Program-made: the position numbers and the translations under genes
Notes under the pieces: model-generated
The model's input: the letters and a program-made list of their open reading frames with translations, nothing else
What the model was told of the DNA's origin: nothing
Database searches by the model: none
NCBI GenBank assembly: GCA_026874595.1
Contig: CM049313.1
Span: 63,740,159-63,804,158, forward strand
Source: Sipunculus nudus
Taxonomy: Eukaryota; Annelida; Sipuncula; Golfingiida; Sipunculidae
Reading direction: 5' to 3'
Length of the DNA stretch: 64,000 nt
Shown here: positions 39,207 through 54,000 of the stretch, piece after piece
How the letters are laid out: each line of letters begins with the position of its first letter
How positions within the stretch are numbered: the stretch's first letter is position 1

Positions 39207-39503
39207 TTACTCCGCAACGAAAGAACAGAATCCTCCAGCCTGGCCGGCTGTGACAGCGTGCATGATGGCTTTGTTGACCACCACATATTCCGGCAGGGAC
39301 GCCGGGTTGTTGAGCTCGTTTTGGACCTTGGCTTTGGGTGACGCCGCGGCGAACAACTTCTCTACATCCTGATGGAGACTGACGTTGTCAGCGTTGAGTC
39401 CCTCGATGTTCTTTTCAAGCACGTTGTGAGCTGAACCAAGGACTTTTGTGAGCGACCCCTGGTATTCGGTTGAGTCTATGTACGTGGAGCCAAGTTTGAC
39501 ATT
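39207..39503 (-). CDS. Atlastin-like gene, exon 17 (terminal)
   Basis: Acceptor TAG at 39506-39504. Encodes 98 residues ending FCSFVAE and a TAA stop at 39209-39207. Predominantly helical with repeated LEKN/LHQDVEKL heptad-like spacing. No transmembrane segment and no lipidation motif. Confidence 0.8.
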   Translation of the reverse strand, partial: NVKLGSTYIDSTEYQGSLTKVLGSAHNVLEKNIEGLNADNVSLHQDVEKLFAAASPKAKVQNELNNPASLPEYVVVNKAIMHAVTAGQAGGFCSFVAE

Positions 39504-40583
39504 CTACAAACAGTAAAATACCAAAGATTGATGTATTTATGTTTTTTTTGTTATATCTTTAAGGTAAATATTTACATACCAAGTATATATTAAATATATA
39601 TGAAGTGTAGTGTTTTCCTCCGAAAATATTATGGTGTCTGCCAATTTTTCATTTTGAAACAGTTTGCTTTCTCCTCTACATCAGTGTAAATGAACTTGCA
39701 CTGGGCGCTATCAGTGATGAAAATATAAACATAGCGCGCACGCCACCTGGCGGAAAATTTACAAATCAAGATTTTATCAAGCTTTCAATCAGTGTTTCTT
39801 CTGTGTTTCCTTATTCCATATCTTCTCCTTGTTTGGCAATTCGGGCCTCGGGTCACGTAGTCTTATTACGGTAGAGAAATACAAGCGAACTATGTTTACT
39901 CCCACATAGAACCATAACAACGCTTAAACTGGTAAACTGTAGATAGCAAGTCCGTGTGAAATAATACCCATATACTTTTGCAGTTTTTTATTTACCTTCC
40001 AGCTATCTTCCGTTATACTGATTCAGACATGCGATCAAAATTATTTATACTACCAAATTAATAAGTCATTTTTCAATGATGAGGTTTCAGCTTCCTTTCA
40101 TTTCATAGATAAATATTACAGCTTTATACCCATATAATCACAATCTCATCAACATGCCGATAGGCAAAATTAACATAATGTAAGGTTTCGCCCATCTACC
40201 ATGTCCTCCGGCTCACACGTCATCTAATGATACTATTCTTAACTTCTTGATATTTGTATCGGGACAAACATACCGGGTACACTTGTTCGTTGTAGGAATT
40301 CACTGCCGTGTAGATTGCGTGACGCACTTTCATTTTTTTTCTTTCCTGTATGAATGAAAGGAAACATGTGTACACCATTTTCCCCCTTTATAAACCAACT
40401 GGTAAAAAATATCATAGGTTTTAAAAATGACGTCATAAGTCAAATTTGATATTTAAAATAAAAAGTATATAACATGTTGGTGCCATAATTTTTTGAACGA
40501 GAATGATGGTAACTACATTAAATTAATAAAGTGACCATTAACCCTTCCGGATTTTCGAATTTCTGTGCACGGCAGGTATGGGA

Positions 40584-40646
<63 letters not shown>

Positions 40647-42909
40647 CTTGTGCAAATGTCAACACGGGGTTTTGTGAATACAGCATTTAAATATTATAAA
40701 AACAATGAGTGATTACGAATACAAAAGTATTTCATGTCTCGTGTAGCGAGAAAATCCGGAGGCCATAACCTTTTAAATAGGTTGATTAGGTACAGTCGTA
40801 ATTGTCTCAGCCAGAAGGGTTTTCCATTACAGACTCGAACTGTCAAACTTCTGGTCGAGGGAGCCGTCGCGGACATAGCTTGGGCTCGGGCATCAACTTC
40901 ACTCAAATGATACAACTTCATCCCTGTTCATGTGTGTGTTTGTATGTATGTGTTTGTGTTTCTTCACAACGTAACTCACGCAATCATGAACGGAATTAAA
41001 TGAAATTTTCAGAGCATTTCGTAATAAGCCAATGAAGAATCGATTTGATTTTGGCATGGATCTGGAACCTGATCCGGACTAGGAACGTCATCAAGGAATG
41101 TTCACAAATGTACAGTCACAAATGAATGGATGAACATGACAATGTGGATCAAATAAGTAAAGGGAAATACGGGTTGGGGCGCATCTAACAATAGGGACCC
41201 CATCGTGGAGGCCTGCATTCCTCAGAATGCAGATTTTAGTTTGTATTTATCGGAATAAATCATCTACGGCCCTTTCAACAGAAATAACCTGAGAAATGTT
41301 TGATAGGAAAAATAACTATAAATATGTGTGTGGTCAACATACATCTTCTAAAGCTTTCTGTCTCTGGAAGTTAGCCATGTAGACCTGACTGGCCCTGGTA
41401 CAGCGTTCTCGCAGGTCGTTCATATACCGGCCGTGAACCTTGGGGGCCAGTCTGTACAGGGGTTGAAATGCCATCAATGTCTGGTTCATTATCCGCTGGT
41501 GGTCCGCTTGTGGGTTATTGTGCTGGAAATACATAGACCCCACTCCGTATGTCTGAAAATGAAGAAAGACCATAATTTATATTAAGCGGGTGTGTATATA
41601 AATGTATTTTTTTAACGCTGGTCGTCGTGGACAATTTTTATATGCACTAACGTGATAAGGAGTCTTTACGACCGGAAGTGGTAACCAGACACGCGTATGT
41701 AACTGTGGGCAGCCTTTTAAGTTGTGTGAGCAGCTGCTTAATGTTTTATTTTGGTATGACACTACAGAAACAACATGTCCAACGTTCGATTATCGAGAAA
41801 TATTTACATTTGCATGACAAGGAATCCGTCCATTTATCAAAAGTAAATTATTTACTGACATAAGTGATTAAGGCAAAATTGCGTTATCGTAATAAACATT
41901 CGTAATCGATTAAAACTGATGACTTTTATCAAGTCTGTTCCATCAATGCATGGGTGCCAAGTGAAATTTGTCGATTATTCTGATAAACTTTAATATTATT
42001 ACACAATTTGACACTAAAACTGACGAGGGAGCAAAAGCCTAATATGAGATTAAACTTCAGGCAAAATACAACATTTATATTTTTACCCTTCTGAGTCTTT
42101 AGGCCAAGTGATATAGCCTCTTGGCTAAAAAAAACAATCAGCAGTTTTTAAATGTAATTGTTTGAACATATGAACAGTGACCTTGGCCTTTATCAGTTTT
42201 ATTGAGATGTTTCAGAAACTGACTGTTTTCTAATAAAAATTGATTTCGATGAATAAATAAAAAAAAATTACGAGGAATGGTTTTGGTTTCATGCTAGGTA
42301 ATTAGGTCTATACCTCATTCCTCCACTACATTTAAGTTTCTCGGTCTGATCTGTAAGTTAAACAAAGACAACACATTTAAATGGGGGCCCAGCTGTGGAA
42401 CAGACTATAATAATCGTAATGACTGAATTTACATAAATTTACATAAGCTAGATCCCGCCGTTAGGTCGTATGGGTTAACATACGACGGAAAACGCTAATC
42501 AATCGCATAACAGGTTCGCTAAAAATGAAGATTTTGTTTTTGTATTTCTGAGACTGACCTCGTCCATTAAGCTTCTGTACTGGTACAGCTTGTCATGAAA
42601 CTCGATCTCCAGCTTGGCCTGATTAGCAGCCTGAAGACATACTCGGTGTAATAATTAATGTAAATATAAGCAATGAAGAGAAAGTAAAATGAGTAGCCAG
42701 TCATACGATAATAGTGTATTTAATGAATAAAGAACATATTAAACTTTCATAATAATATTATTATTATTGCTAGTATTATTATTTTATTATTATTATCATT
42801 ATTGTGAAGAGCGATGAAAAAACACAAATTTGGAATTTTACATAAGTGTAAAGAACGGGAAAGCTGTGGGTAGACTTTTTTAGAATGCCTGTCGGAAGGC
42901 CCTACACAA

Positions 42910-42977
<68 letters not shown>

Positions 42978-45454
42978 TGGGGGGGGGGGGGTGATGAGGG
43001 AGGGAGGGAAAGAGAGAGCGAGATAGAGAGATCGAATAATTCATACCTGCCCTTCCTTTCTTGCTTCATTCATCTTGTCGTATTTATTAAACAACTGCTC
43101 ACAGTAAGCTATCAGCTCTGACCTGTGTCCGTTCCTGTCCATCAGACATTTATTCGTCTCTGTTTGGAACTCCTGGAAGTACTTGTTCCTCAACTCAAAG
43201 AAAGACTTCTCTAGTGTACTGCGATCGATGTATGAAGCACTGGACCTGAATTGCTGGAACAAATTTGGGACAATTTTCATGAAAACTAGAAAACAAAGGC
43301 AAATTTTCTTTTGCTTTAACGGTCTCATGACGGTATTATGCAAACAGCCAGTCATTCAACAAATCGTTCGTGGAGCTAATGCCTATACAATTTATTACCT
43401 CAGTCTCTATAAAACTACGAAAAGAAAAGGAAAAAAAAAAAACAAACTGTGATCGGCTTTGCACATTAATGCGACTTTCATGAAGAGGTAAGTGGTCGCA
43501 GGAGGAGGATAAGGGAGGGGTTTAGAAAAAAATAACACTTAGGCTGTAACTGTGCAATCAGGGATTGAAAAAAGGTGCGAGGTGCAAATCCCGTATTAGC
43601 CAGTATGAGTATATTTTCCAAGATTTTTAGATTCAGAAGGAGGGAGGTCTGCCCCACCCCCTAAGCCCATCCCAAAGTGCACGCCTGGCCTGCATTATCC
43701 AGAACTGATTGACTGGTTGTTTTATTGACAGGCAGGTACAACCGTAAAGTGTGAAACATATATAGCTTGCCTCATCTATGGATTTCCTAAACTCCCTCTT
43801 CGCCTTCACCAGAGCTGTTCTACACTGACCTTGTTCCGTGTCCTGTAATAAGGAAACCTTAGCATTAAAGACTGGCTGCTAAGGGCAAGCGTATATGCTA
43901 TCTGAAAATCTTGTAGGCTAAAAATTTTTTTATACTGATATTGCACAATTATTAATTAATTAAGAAGCCGAATATTGACCGTCGGGCTTTCAGTAGAATA
44001 AAAATTTCAGTGAGAAAGAGGAGCGAGATAAAATAAAAAAGAAAGTTGCGTGTTAACAATAAGTAGTAGCAAAAACAAAATCACCAAATTTCGTAGATGA
44101 ACTAGAAATATCATACGTTTTAAAATTTCTGAAATAATGTTACAGAGGGCACATCTTCTCATGCAAGTGTTGTTTATAGCATTTACAATATTGCAATTAT
44201 TATTTATTCATTACACCACTTTATAATGTGGCCAATTATTTTATAAGTACCACTATTGTCCGTTTCACCACCTAATAATTTTCTTGAAAGTTAATACTTT
44301 TTAATAATTTCCTAGAAAACTACATATGGAAATAACAACCAAATATGGCAATTAAGAATTTTACAATAAATCCCTTTTTTGTGTTTCAAAACTTTTTAAT
44401 TGAGGCTATTGACCGATTGACCTTGACCGCCATAAGTGAGTCTGATATGTTGTAAAATATAGACCGATTTTTCATATTTTCAAATATTCTGTTTCTTAAA
44501 TTGGGATGTATTTATTTACCGTGTTGAAAATTAAGTCCGTTAATTCTCTGCTGTACACTATAATTGCTTCCCTTGAAATGTTAAAAATCAGAATTTTCTT
44601 ATGAGAAAAAACGGGTGTGCTTATGGGAATGAAACGGACTAAAATGATAGACCATCATAGAGGGTGTATTCAAATATATATATATATTGTTTCAGGTGCT
44701 CTATTATGTGACATGGGCGTAACTCGTGTTGTTGTTACTTTCCGTACTGGTTGAACTCTCGTTGTCATGTGGGCCTTGAGTTTTCACGCTTGGTCGTGGG
44801 TCACGTGATTAGCCTGGTATGTGTGGAGATACACAGCGCTGTTCTTTCTAGAGAATTCCTGAAACATGTGTTTGGCCAGACCTTATAGATTGTTCGAGAA
44901 GTAGAAGGTTCCCGGCTTAGTGTGTGAAGGTATATAAAGGGCTGTTTTTTAGAACCAGAGGCAGGCAGCAGAGCAGATACCAGCGGACGCAGAAGCGTGT
45001 CAGATTCTAAGATCTTATCCGACGAATACGGCAATTATAGATTTTTCAAGAACTTTCCTGGATTTTATACATAGGAGTTCAGTTTACTTTCTGTGTTGTT
45101 GCAAGAACTTTCCACTGGACTGTCATTCTCCGAGAGCTTACATTCAAAGGACTTATTTTGGTGACACTGTTGGTATTCAGGTATTGTACCATTATCTTTC
45201 TGTGTGATTGTATTGACTTGTTGCTATACCGCTGTTTCACTATATAATTGTATTGATTTAGTGTATTGTATTGTTAGGGTTGTTTTAGGATTAAATTATA
45301 GTTATTTGTTAACAAAAAAAACACCGACTTCTTTATTCATTCCCCTAGACAATTCCCGCTGCCTAGTGTTACAGAATCTGATTTTTTTTATCTCCATTAC
45401 AAAATTTGTGTTCATCACGCATACGTGATCTGTTTATATTAGGTTCCGTAACAA

Positions 45455-45499
<45 letters not shown>

Positions 45500-46521
45500 C
45501 GACAGCCTACTGCCTAGTTTAACGCAATTGAGGGATAATAGGAATAAGGCCAAGGTCAAGACTAAGTATCGTGCGCATATATCTCATCTGTGATTATTAG
45601 TATAATTCTTTTGTCATGTTTTAGGAAATCGGAAAATTTTCCAGTGTAAAAAGGGACGGGAAGAAAAAAATTAAAATTCTCATGGATATTTTGCACTTCG
45701 GGGGAATTAAGTAGCAATACATTAGCGAGATCCTGGCGTTATGGGGAAGAACAGGTCCTGTCTACGTTCTTCTACGGCAAGCCACTTTCTTTTGCGAGGA
45801 GAACGTGGTGATAACCGTTGCAATGCCGTAGAAGCACAGTAAATGAATGTGAAAACCGTTGGATAACGTCACGAGAACGCGGTTTTTAATTTCATCACAT
45901 TTATTCCCGACACTGCCACATTCTGGCTTGCCGTAGCGGAACCTTGAGACACAGTATCAGGACGTGGTAAGTGAGACCTAGGCTAACCGGGGAGAGACTA
46001 AGTAAGGCACGCAATTACTAACCCTCTGGTCCATAATAGCTTTCTCAAGCTGTAGCACTGATATCTCATTGGCGTTCACAATGGCGGCCGTCAGCTCTGC
46101 GATGACGGGCTCAGTATCCTCCGGTTCACCTTTCATCTTCTCTTTAATCCCTTCAATAACGGCGTCTCCATCTTCCTTCAGCTCATCTCTGTATTTATTC
46201 ACGTCTCTGAAACGTCCGTTCTCACTAACACTGTATTTCTGTTGGACATATGCAAACAAAAACAGACTGTAATAAGTGTCAGTGTATTAATTTCTTACCC
46301 TCTCATTTCAACTTGTATTGCAAACATTTAAAAGATAAAAAAACTGACCCCGTATTGATTAAATACGAGGAGTAACAATATCGGATATAACAAGGAAAAC
46401 ATGTATATTTTACAAAAATTTTGGTTCCAATTTTGAGTTAACTATGAACTATTTAATCTAAACCTATATCTATAGATTTGACTTATTAAGCATATAAATT
46501 TTAAATACGTTATAGGTTTAA

Positions 46522-46553
<32 letters not shown>

Positions 46554-47805
46554 GTGTGTGTGTGTGTTTTATGTGTCTGTTAGTTAATGCAGATCGCAGG
46601 ATTTACAAATATTTACGCCAAAACAATTTTACAATTACATGTGTTTGTGTAGCACACTATGATAATGAAACAGTCTATGATTGTTAATGCTCATCAGAAG
46701 AGTAAATCACCTCACCAGACCTAGAAATTGGTTTAGATCTCCATGAACTTACCTTATCGATATTTCCCAACTGCTGTTTCAGACCTTCTGCCAACAGATC
46801 TGTGTTTAACTCACTGATCACCGCCTGGAAAGATTAGTTTAGCAGATCTAATAGTTTCTTCACGTAATATCTTGTAATACAGATAAACTCACAGAAGTAC
46901 GAGGGGTATAGATGTAAAACGGTTCTGGAAAATGCAATTACTGTAGTGACAGTAAAGGCAGATTGAATAGAAAACGTTTAACAATATGAAAAACACGCCT
47001 GTCAAATAAAAAAGGACAGATTTTTATTTTATATATTTTTTTAGTCGAGACCTGTCTGAGTACTAACAGAATCCACTCTGCAGACTAAAAAGTTTTCCAG
47101 GGGCGTCACTATAGGGGATGAGGTATATGTACCCCCCCCCCCCCACTTTTTGGCAAGCGGGGGCGGGGGGGGGGGTTAGTCAGCCCACTATTCAGAGAAT
47201 AATATTCATATATTGCAAATGAAATATATTAATGAATAGAAGTAGATAGTATTTGGTTCCATTTTTGAGTTTACTATGAAATATTTTATCTAAACCTATA
47301 TCTAAATATTTGACTTATTAAGCATATAAATTTGAAATACGTTATATGTTTATTTATATATATATATGTGTGTGTGTATGTGTATGTTTTATGTGTCTGT
47401 TAGTCAACTCCCCCCCCCCCCCGGCTGCCTGTCACACAGGCACATTTATTAGTCAATTCTGATTTGTCTATACATATACATTAAATTGCTGCAATTAGTC
47501 ACTTTCATTATATAGATTTTAGTTTAAATTGTAAAGTCTGTATAAAAATATATTAAGAATAAAAGATTAAGTTCCATGAGAATTTAAATAAAGATCAATT
47601 TATAAAAGAACATTGCATTTTTCTTTATAAACAGTTTTTAAATATTTAATAATTGCACATGTAAAAGAATGGATTTATATATAAAACATACCGTGCGTAT
47701 GCTGGCAGGGTCAGGAGGAACACCCGTCTGGAAGATTGACAAGCATCGCTGCAAAAAATAAAATAAAAAAGGTTAAAGATGCGAAGCGACATTGACTATT
47801 TCAAC

Positions 47806-47873
<68 letters not shown>

Positions 47874-47966
47874 TTTAAACATCTCGTTTTATATATTCAA
47901 TATTATATTTAGGGACAGGAGATTTTACAATGGTCACAGGGGTACATTAATTCTAAGTCATATAAA

Positions 47967-48025
<59 letters not shown>

Positions 48026-51000
48026 CGTGTACGAAATTTTATACTAAATTAGTAGTCCCTTACTGAGGGAGTCTCTCAGAAAGTTGTTTGGAAAGGTTGA
48101 CTATTCCTGCACCATCAAATATAAAGCTAGGCGAGTGATGAAGCATCTCTTAAGAAAGGTAACACAGAGCGCAGAGATGAAGCCAAATCTCACTAAGATC
48201 AGGTTATTATGTTGAAGTTCAATAAAAAAAAGTTCACAAAAAATGAGGTCCAGGTTAGTCCTTCTCTTTTGAGATTTTCTAAGGCCTTGTGAGTCGATTA
48301 AATTGTAGAAGTTGATTTTAGTGAACGAAAGTATGTATGTGTGGACACCTGGGAGTGCCTACATGTGTGATCACTAATTACCAGGAATCTGTTGGCAAGC
48401 TGAGCTCCTGTTAGATATGACGTCATTTCCTGTTTCTCACCAACATCATCCAACAGAAATGGAGCAAGATCCAGCAGGTACTTCTTAAATGCTTTAGTGC
48501 TTTCTGTAACAGCAAATGATGAAAACAAACACGCTTTAGGCAAAAAAAAAATAAGGTATGGTTCTCAGGCACTTTTTTTCAGATATCGGTGCGGGCGGGC
48601 GGTATTTTATTTTTGACCTTTTTTTTAATGCTCCGATAAAATGTCATATGATCAGTGAAAAGCATGAAAATAACAAATTTTTTTGCTAAACAGGTAAAAG
48701 CACTGCATAAATTGTACTATTTTTCTACTTGAAAGATGAAAATCAAAATAAACATTTTTGATGCGGGGGTTAAAAATTGACGCGGGCGGTGCCCGAGAAC
48801 CACACCTTTTATTTTTTTTTGCCTTATGCAAAGGAATAACCTGAAACCAAACTAAAATGCTGATATTCAAGATTTAGCTTAGACATTGACTCTAACATTT
48901 TAAAGACACGATATGGACATACCAATTCTCAAGATAAATGATAAAGTCATCAGGAAAGCCTTTCACTGCTTTACGACATAAACGAAGTCAAAGGGCGATA
49001 ATTTAAATAATATGAGCACGTCTCTACTACAAACAAACACTTTGATTGAGCTTCCATGTCGTATGGTATTTTAATTCTCATTCAAAATCCAGTGTAAATG
49101 TAGGCTTTACCTTCAGGGTATCCTTAAACCATTCAATTAAGAAGGCTCACTTCCTCTACAGGACAGAGCAGCACTTGCCACACAGTTGACCTAACCGTGA
49201 CCTCTATGTGACCTTAATCTCATATTCATTCAATTTATAATCATGAGCAAAGCCCTTGCGAGCAACCAATCAAGTTATCTTTGACAATGTAAACAGTCAA
49301 TCACCAGACAAACGCAAAATTTCATAATCTGGGCCACTCACCCAAACGAAACACGTGTAGTCTGTACCAGTACCAGTGTCAGCATGTTTTTCTGACATAT
49401 CTTTTTAATAAAGTAGACAGTATAAACAGTTTAGGCCAAAGTTTGCATGAGCTAATCCAACCGAGTGAATAATGTCTTCCGGCATACAGGGGTTCATGGT
49501 CACACAGAGTTCATGGTTAGGTCAATTTATTGTAGAGCATTTCCTATCCATCCATCTTGCAGACTGGAAAACACGTATATTTACCACAAATTGATGTTAA
49601 ATTCAATTTACCTGCGTATCTTACCTGCCAGTATCCCTGAAGACGGCTCACCACCAGTCCCCTCATCATCGACGTTACCCGCGACCTTTAACCCCGGGTG
49701 GGGTAAGAGAAAGCAGTCACACTTCTCAAAACATTCATGGATGTGTTCTTTAACGGTCTCCACTGGCTCAGGGTTGTCACCGTACACCTGTTAGGATGAT
49801 ACAAAAAGGGGAATATCATGACTGTGCATTTTGTTTGAAAGCTACTGACAAGATCTACAGAAATTGTACATTTAATAGATTAAACATTTTAGCAGTAAAA
49901 GAGCAAGATTTACAAATTCGGAAATAGTAAGAAAATCATAAACTAAATTATTTGATTAAACAAATGTACACCTAGAGAATAAGTCTGAAAAAATTTATCG
50001 ATATATCAATATACTGATAGATAATTTCCAATTTCTATCGAGAATCGATACAAATCTCATGAACAGATTTGATATTATAGTTTTGGTGTATTTTACCTGG
50101 TTCATCATAGATAACTTTGCATTGAAGATATCAAGAGTTTATCAAGGTATTCTAAGGCATATTAGATTCAGCTGAAACAATATTAATTTCTTCTGACCTG
50201 AATGTTAATCTTTTGTACAAGCAAATCAAAAGTATGCGGCAGACAATGTGATATTTCCTACACTTTCACTCGACCTAGGTGACGCTGGTGCAATGCGTGG
50301 TTTTAAAATAAATTTGACGGACTTCCACAAATATAAATATATCAAGGAAAATTTAACGGTATCGGTACCATTTATCAGTATTATCTTGATACTATTTTAG
50401 GTTTATTTTCAAAATTGCCCATTTTGAAACTGAAAGGTAACAACAAAATAAACCAGGTTCTAAAGCCAATATGATGGACGTAAGCTGGTACTAAAAGTCT
50501 GCCTATAAGGTGCCTTCGGGGGCGGATCAAGGATTTAGGAAAAGGAGGTTTCATTTAGTGTTTCACACACATTTACTGAAAACGAGCTATTGAAGAACAG
50601 GTACCATCAAACTGAGCATATTTCTAGACTATTATACGTATGACATTAAAAAACGCTGTTTTAAGACGTTATGAAACAATGATACTTGGCAAGACGCAGT
50701 GTTCAGAATTTAAGTGCCCCATTTAAGTTGAATATGTTATAAAGTCTTTGTAAATTTACCTTAAGTTTCTCATTCAGGTATTCCTGGCCGCCCTCGCTGC
50801 CGAATTTATGCTTCTTCAGGTCGTTCCAGTCACGTACCAGGAATGTCAGTCTCTGTGAATAAGGTAACAATTTGAACTTTTTTTTTATTCATAACAATAG
50901 TTATACATTCTAAGAGTAAAAGCAATTGGTTTCACATGAAAAATCATAATTAAAAAATGACCGAAGATAGGGACATAGCCTTTGCGAAAATAAGTTTCAT

Positions 51001-54000
51001 GTGCACATATTTGATTTGTTTACGTTTTGTAGATATTAACTTTGTGTTGCCCCTAAGTCATTGCAAAATCAGATACCATATCATTTCATATTTTATCCTT
51101 TATTGCTAAAAAATATTTTTTCTCGAATAAATTCTTACATTATCTATGTTTTCAATTCAGGGAATATCTCGTTGAGTTTTTATTTTATCTTTATTAAAAG
51201 TGCAACAAGTACTATAGAAAAAGCATGCTTTAGGTAAATAGTAATATATTAAAACTGGAAATAAATGTGCAATAAATCTGACCTTATAGGAGTTAGCCAA
51301 ATGAGAGTAATCTAGAGAACATTCCCCACGGGAGTTAATATTGAAAAAGTCATTAACGAGCTTTGTTACCTGTGACGGCCTCTCCTCGGGACTTGTGTTA
51401 GTAGCCTGGTTGATCATCTGACCTGCTTCCACTAAACCCTACGAGTAAAGAAATATAAATAAAAACTTCAAAATGAAAATTCTTAGATGGTCACTCTTAA
51501 ACCTTGCATGATTACTCTTTAGTGATCCACTAGACTGTATGATTGACGTAATACTGTAAAACTGCCAAAAATAAACTATTGAAGACAAAAAGTGTAAGAA
51601 AGTATGTAATACTATTCCATGACTTATTTTTTTATATAAAGAAAAGAATATTGGAATATATTAGATTATTTGCGTTAACATTATCAAATTAGCGTACATT
51701 TCACGGTGTACTTATATTATCATTTACTGCACAGAAAAACATATTCTTGTTTTATATACCAACTTATATAACATATTTAGCAACAAAATAACCGTTGTTG
51801 TTTCCCTGACATTATAAAATAAGCATATACACCTTTAATAAAATAACAAACCTCACTGAGGTGATAAAGTGACCAAAATATTCTACAATGTTCTTGAATG
51901 TTACCTGCAGTTCACGTAAATGGGTGTCCCGGACAGTTCTCATTACATTGTAGATCTGAAGGAGAATAACACAGATAAGTACATGTTAAAAAAATCATCA
52001 TAAAAAGCTTTATTTAACCTTGTATTTTCGCTTACACTCACTTCACATTTTGTTATAGTTTTAAATGTCACATATAATTATAAAGACACAGTAATGTGGT
52101 ATCAAAAAATGTAATATAATGTATACTTTTTCTTTCCGTTGGCGATGTGGTGCATATGTAAATTTATATAGATGATATATCAGCATAATAGTATGTTATC
52201 AGCACAAAATAACAGTAATTATAACAAAGATACAATAAAGACGGTATATTTTGTTGCATTTTCCTACCTGAACGGTACTTATCATGGTACTGATGGCGAC
52301 CACGGTTGATACATCACCAGGTTCTTTTTCTTCAAAGGACATCCCTTGATTGTCCATCAATAACACGGCAATCTATATTTTATCGCAGAAATCGTCACTT
52401 TTGCTTACAAGAAATAGGCCGTTGAAAGGTCCAGCAATTTGGTCTTAGATTACATTATGTTTGATTACATAGGTTATTTTTATTTCGCAAATTTATTTAA
52501 TATTTTTTTTTACTATTCCTCTTTTGAACAATGTGATTATATAAACTTTATAGATAGATAACAAGTAAAAAATAATAAACTTAATAAACCAAACGTTGGT
52601 TTTATCTGACAGACAAGCAAGACTAAGGGCACATAACATAACTAATGATATAGGGGTGAAATTCTTGTTTTAACGTTTATTCAACTCCTCTTTATTTAAA
52701 ACATTTTGATTAAACGCTGAAATGAAGACTTGCAAACTAGCCTTTTTTCCGTTCTTGAGCGTGACCATAAATGGCCGGCTCCAGAGGAACATTCCCCTGG
52801 TGGTTCTGTCTAGGCCGTGCTGCCACTCAAACCCATCGAGAGGCTGTTCTTCATCTCCAAGCCAATCTGAGACGCTATTTTTCTCCTGTGGATATTGAAT
52901 AACCAGTTAAGACAAGGTACCATTAGATTTAAGGTTATATGATTTATGCCCAAAGAAACTGGTCAAGTTTGGGTGGAGCATATTTCTTTATTTTTGTTAC
53001 AAACGTATACTAGATGGAAAAATAGAGAAACTGCATCATTTCTAGTTGTTTATACAATGATGCTGATGAACTAGTTAAGATAAATTTGGTCAGAATGGAT
53101 ATAGTGACAGGAAGGTTTGTGAAAATAATGGTTTGTTTCTCATTACATCAAATACTATTACCACTTATTAGACCACAGTTCTCAAGTGAGGCCAATCATC
53201 AGGTAGCAACACAAAATTCGTTTTGCATTGCACTTGACCAAGTAAAAAAAAAATCCTACAGGCGAAGGCGGACACTGACAGTGTTAATTAAAATTCCTTA
53301 AACATGTCATTTAATTGATGATTCAGCTCAAGGTGTATATTCGCATAATTTCCCTTTCTTCTAGGAATAGTCAAAATCGGCTTTACAGGGATTCAGATAA
53401 ATAGAAAAAAATACACGCTCAAAACATAAATGTAGCACCGGATTTTGTGTGTCGCATGGTTTTCTTCTTCTCTACTTCCTCTGCATGCGAAACTAATACG
53501 TAAATAGTCTACTAGCACCCTCGACACACATTTTTTCTATGCCAGGGCGCTGAACCCCCCCCCCCCCCCCCCCCCCATGTATCCGCGCCTGAATTCAGTA
53601 AACAACGATATACAAGTTAAAGGGTAATTTTTTCTGACTTGCATGGATATTAGTAAAAATAATATCATATTAATACTCAGAAAGTAGATACATTTACTTT
53701 GCGCAACCAAAAGCAATCCAATCCACACTGAAGTAAATACAATGTTATAACTATATCTCAGCCTTTGTTTTTTACACCAAAATGATCAATAAGAATACTG
53801 TCCTGGGCTTTAGGTAAATCGAATAAACCCTAAAAGATTGAATCTTACCAGGGCGTATAAGTACCGCATCAAGACATCAAGTATAAATGATTTTCCGCTC
53901 CTGTTCTCTCCAACTACCGACAGCATGATGACTGGAGTGTCCTTCACCTTGTCACTGTGTAAAATCTCCACCAATGCTGCTGTATCCATTCCCAGCTTAA

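Noticed and set aside
51360-51371. Internal donor CAG|GTAACA splitting exon 6
   Set aside because: Reading through keeps the frame open to GTCAGA at 51282 and joins exon 7 in phase 0.
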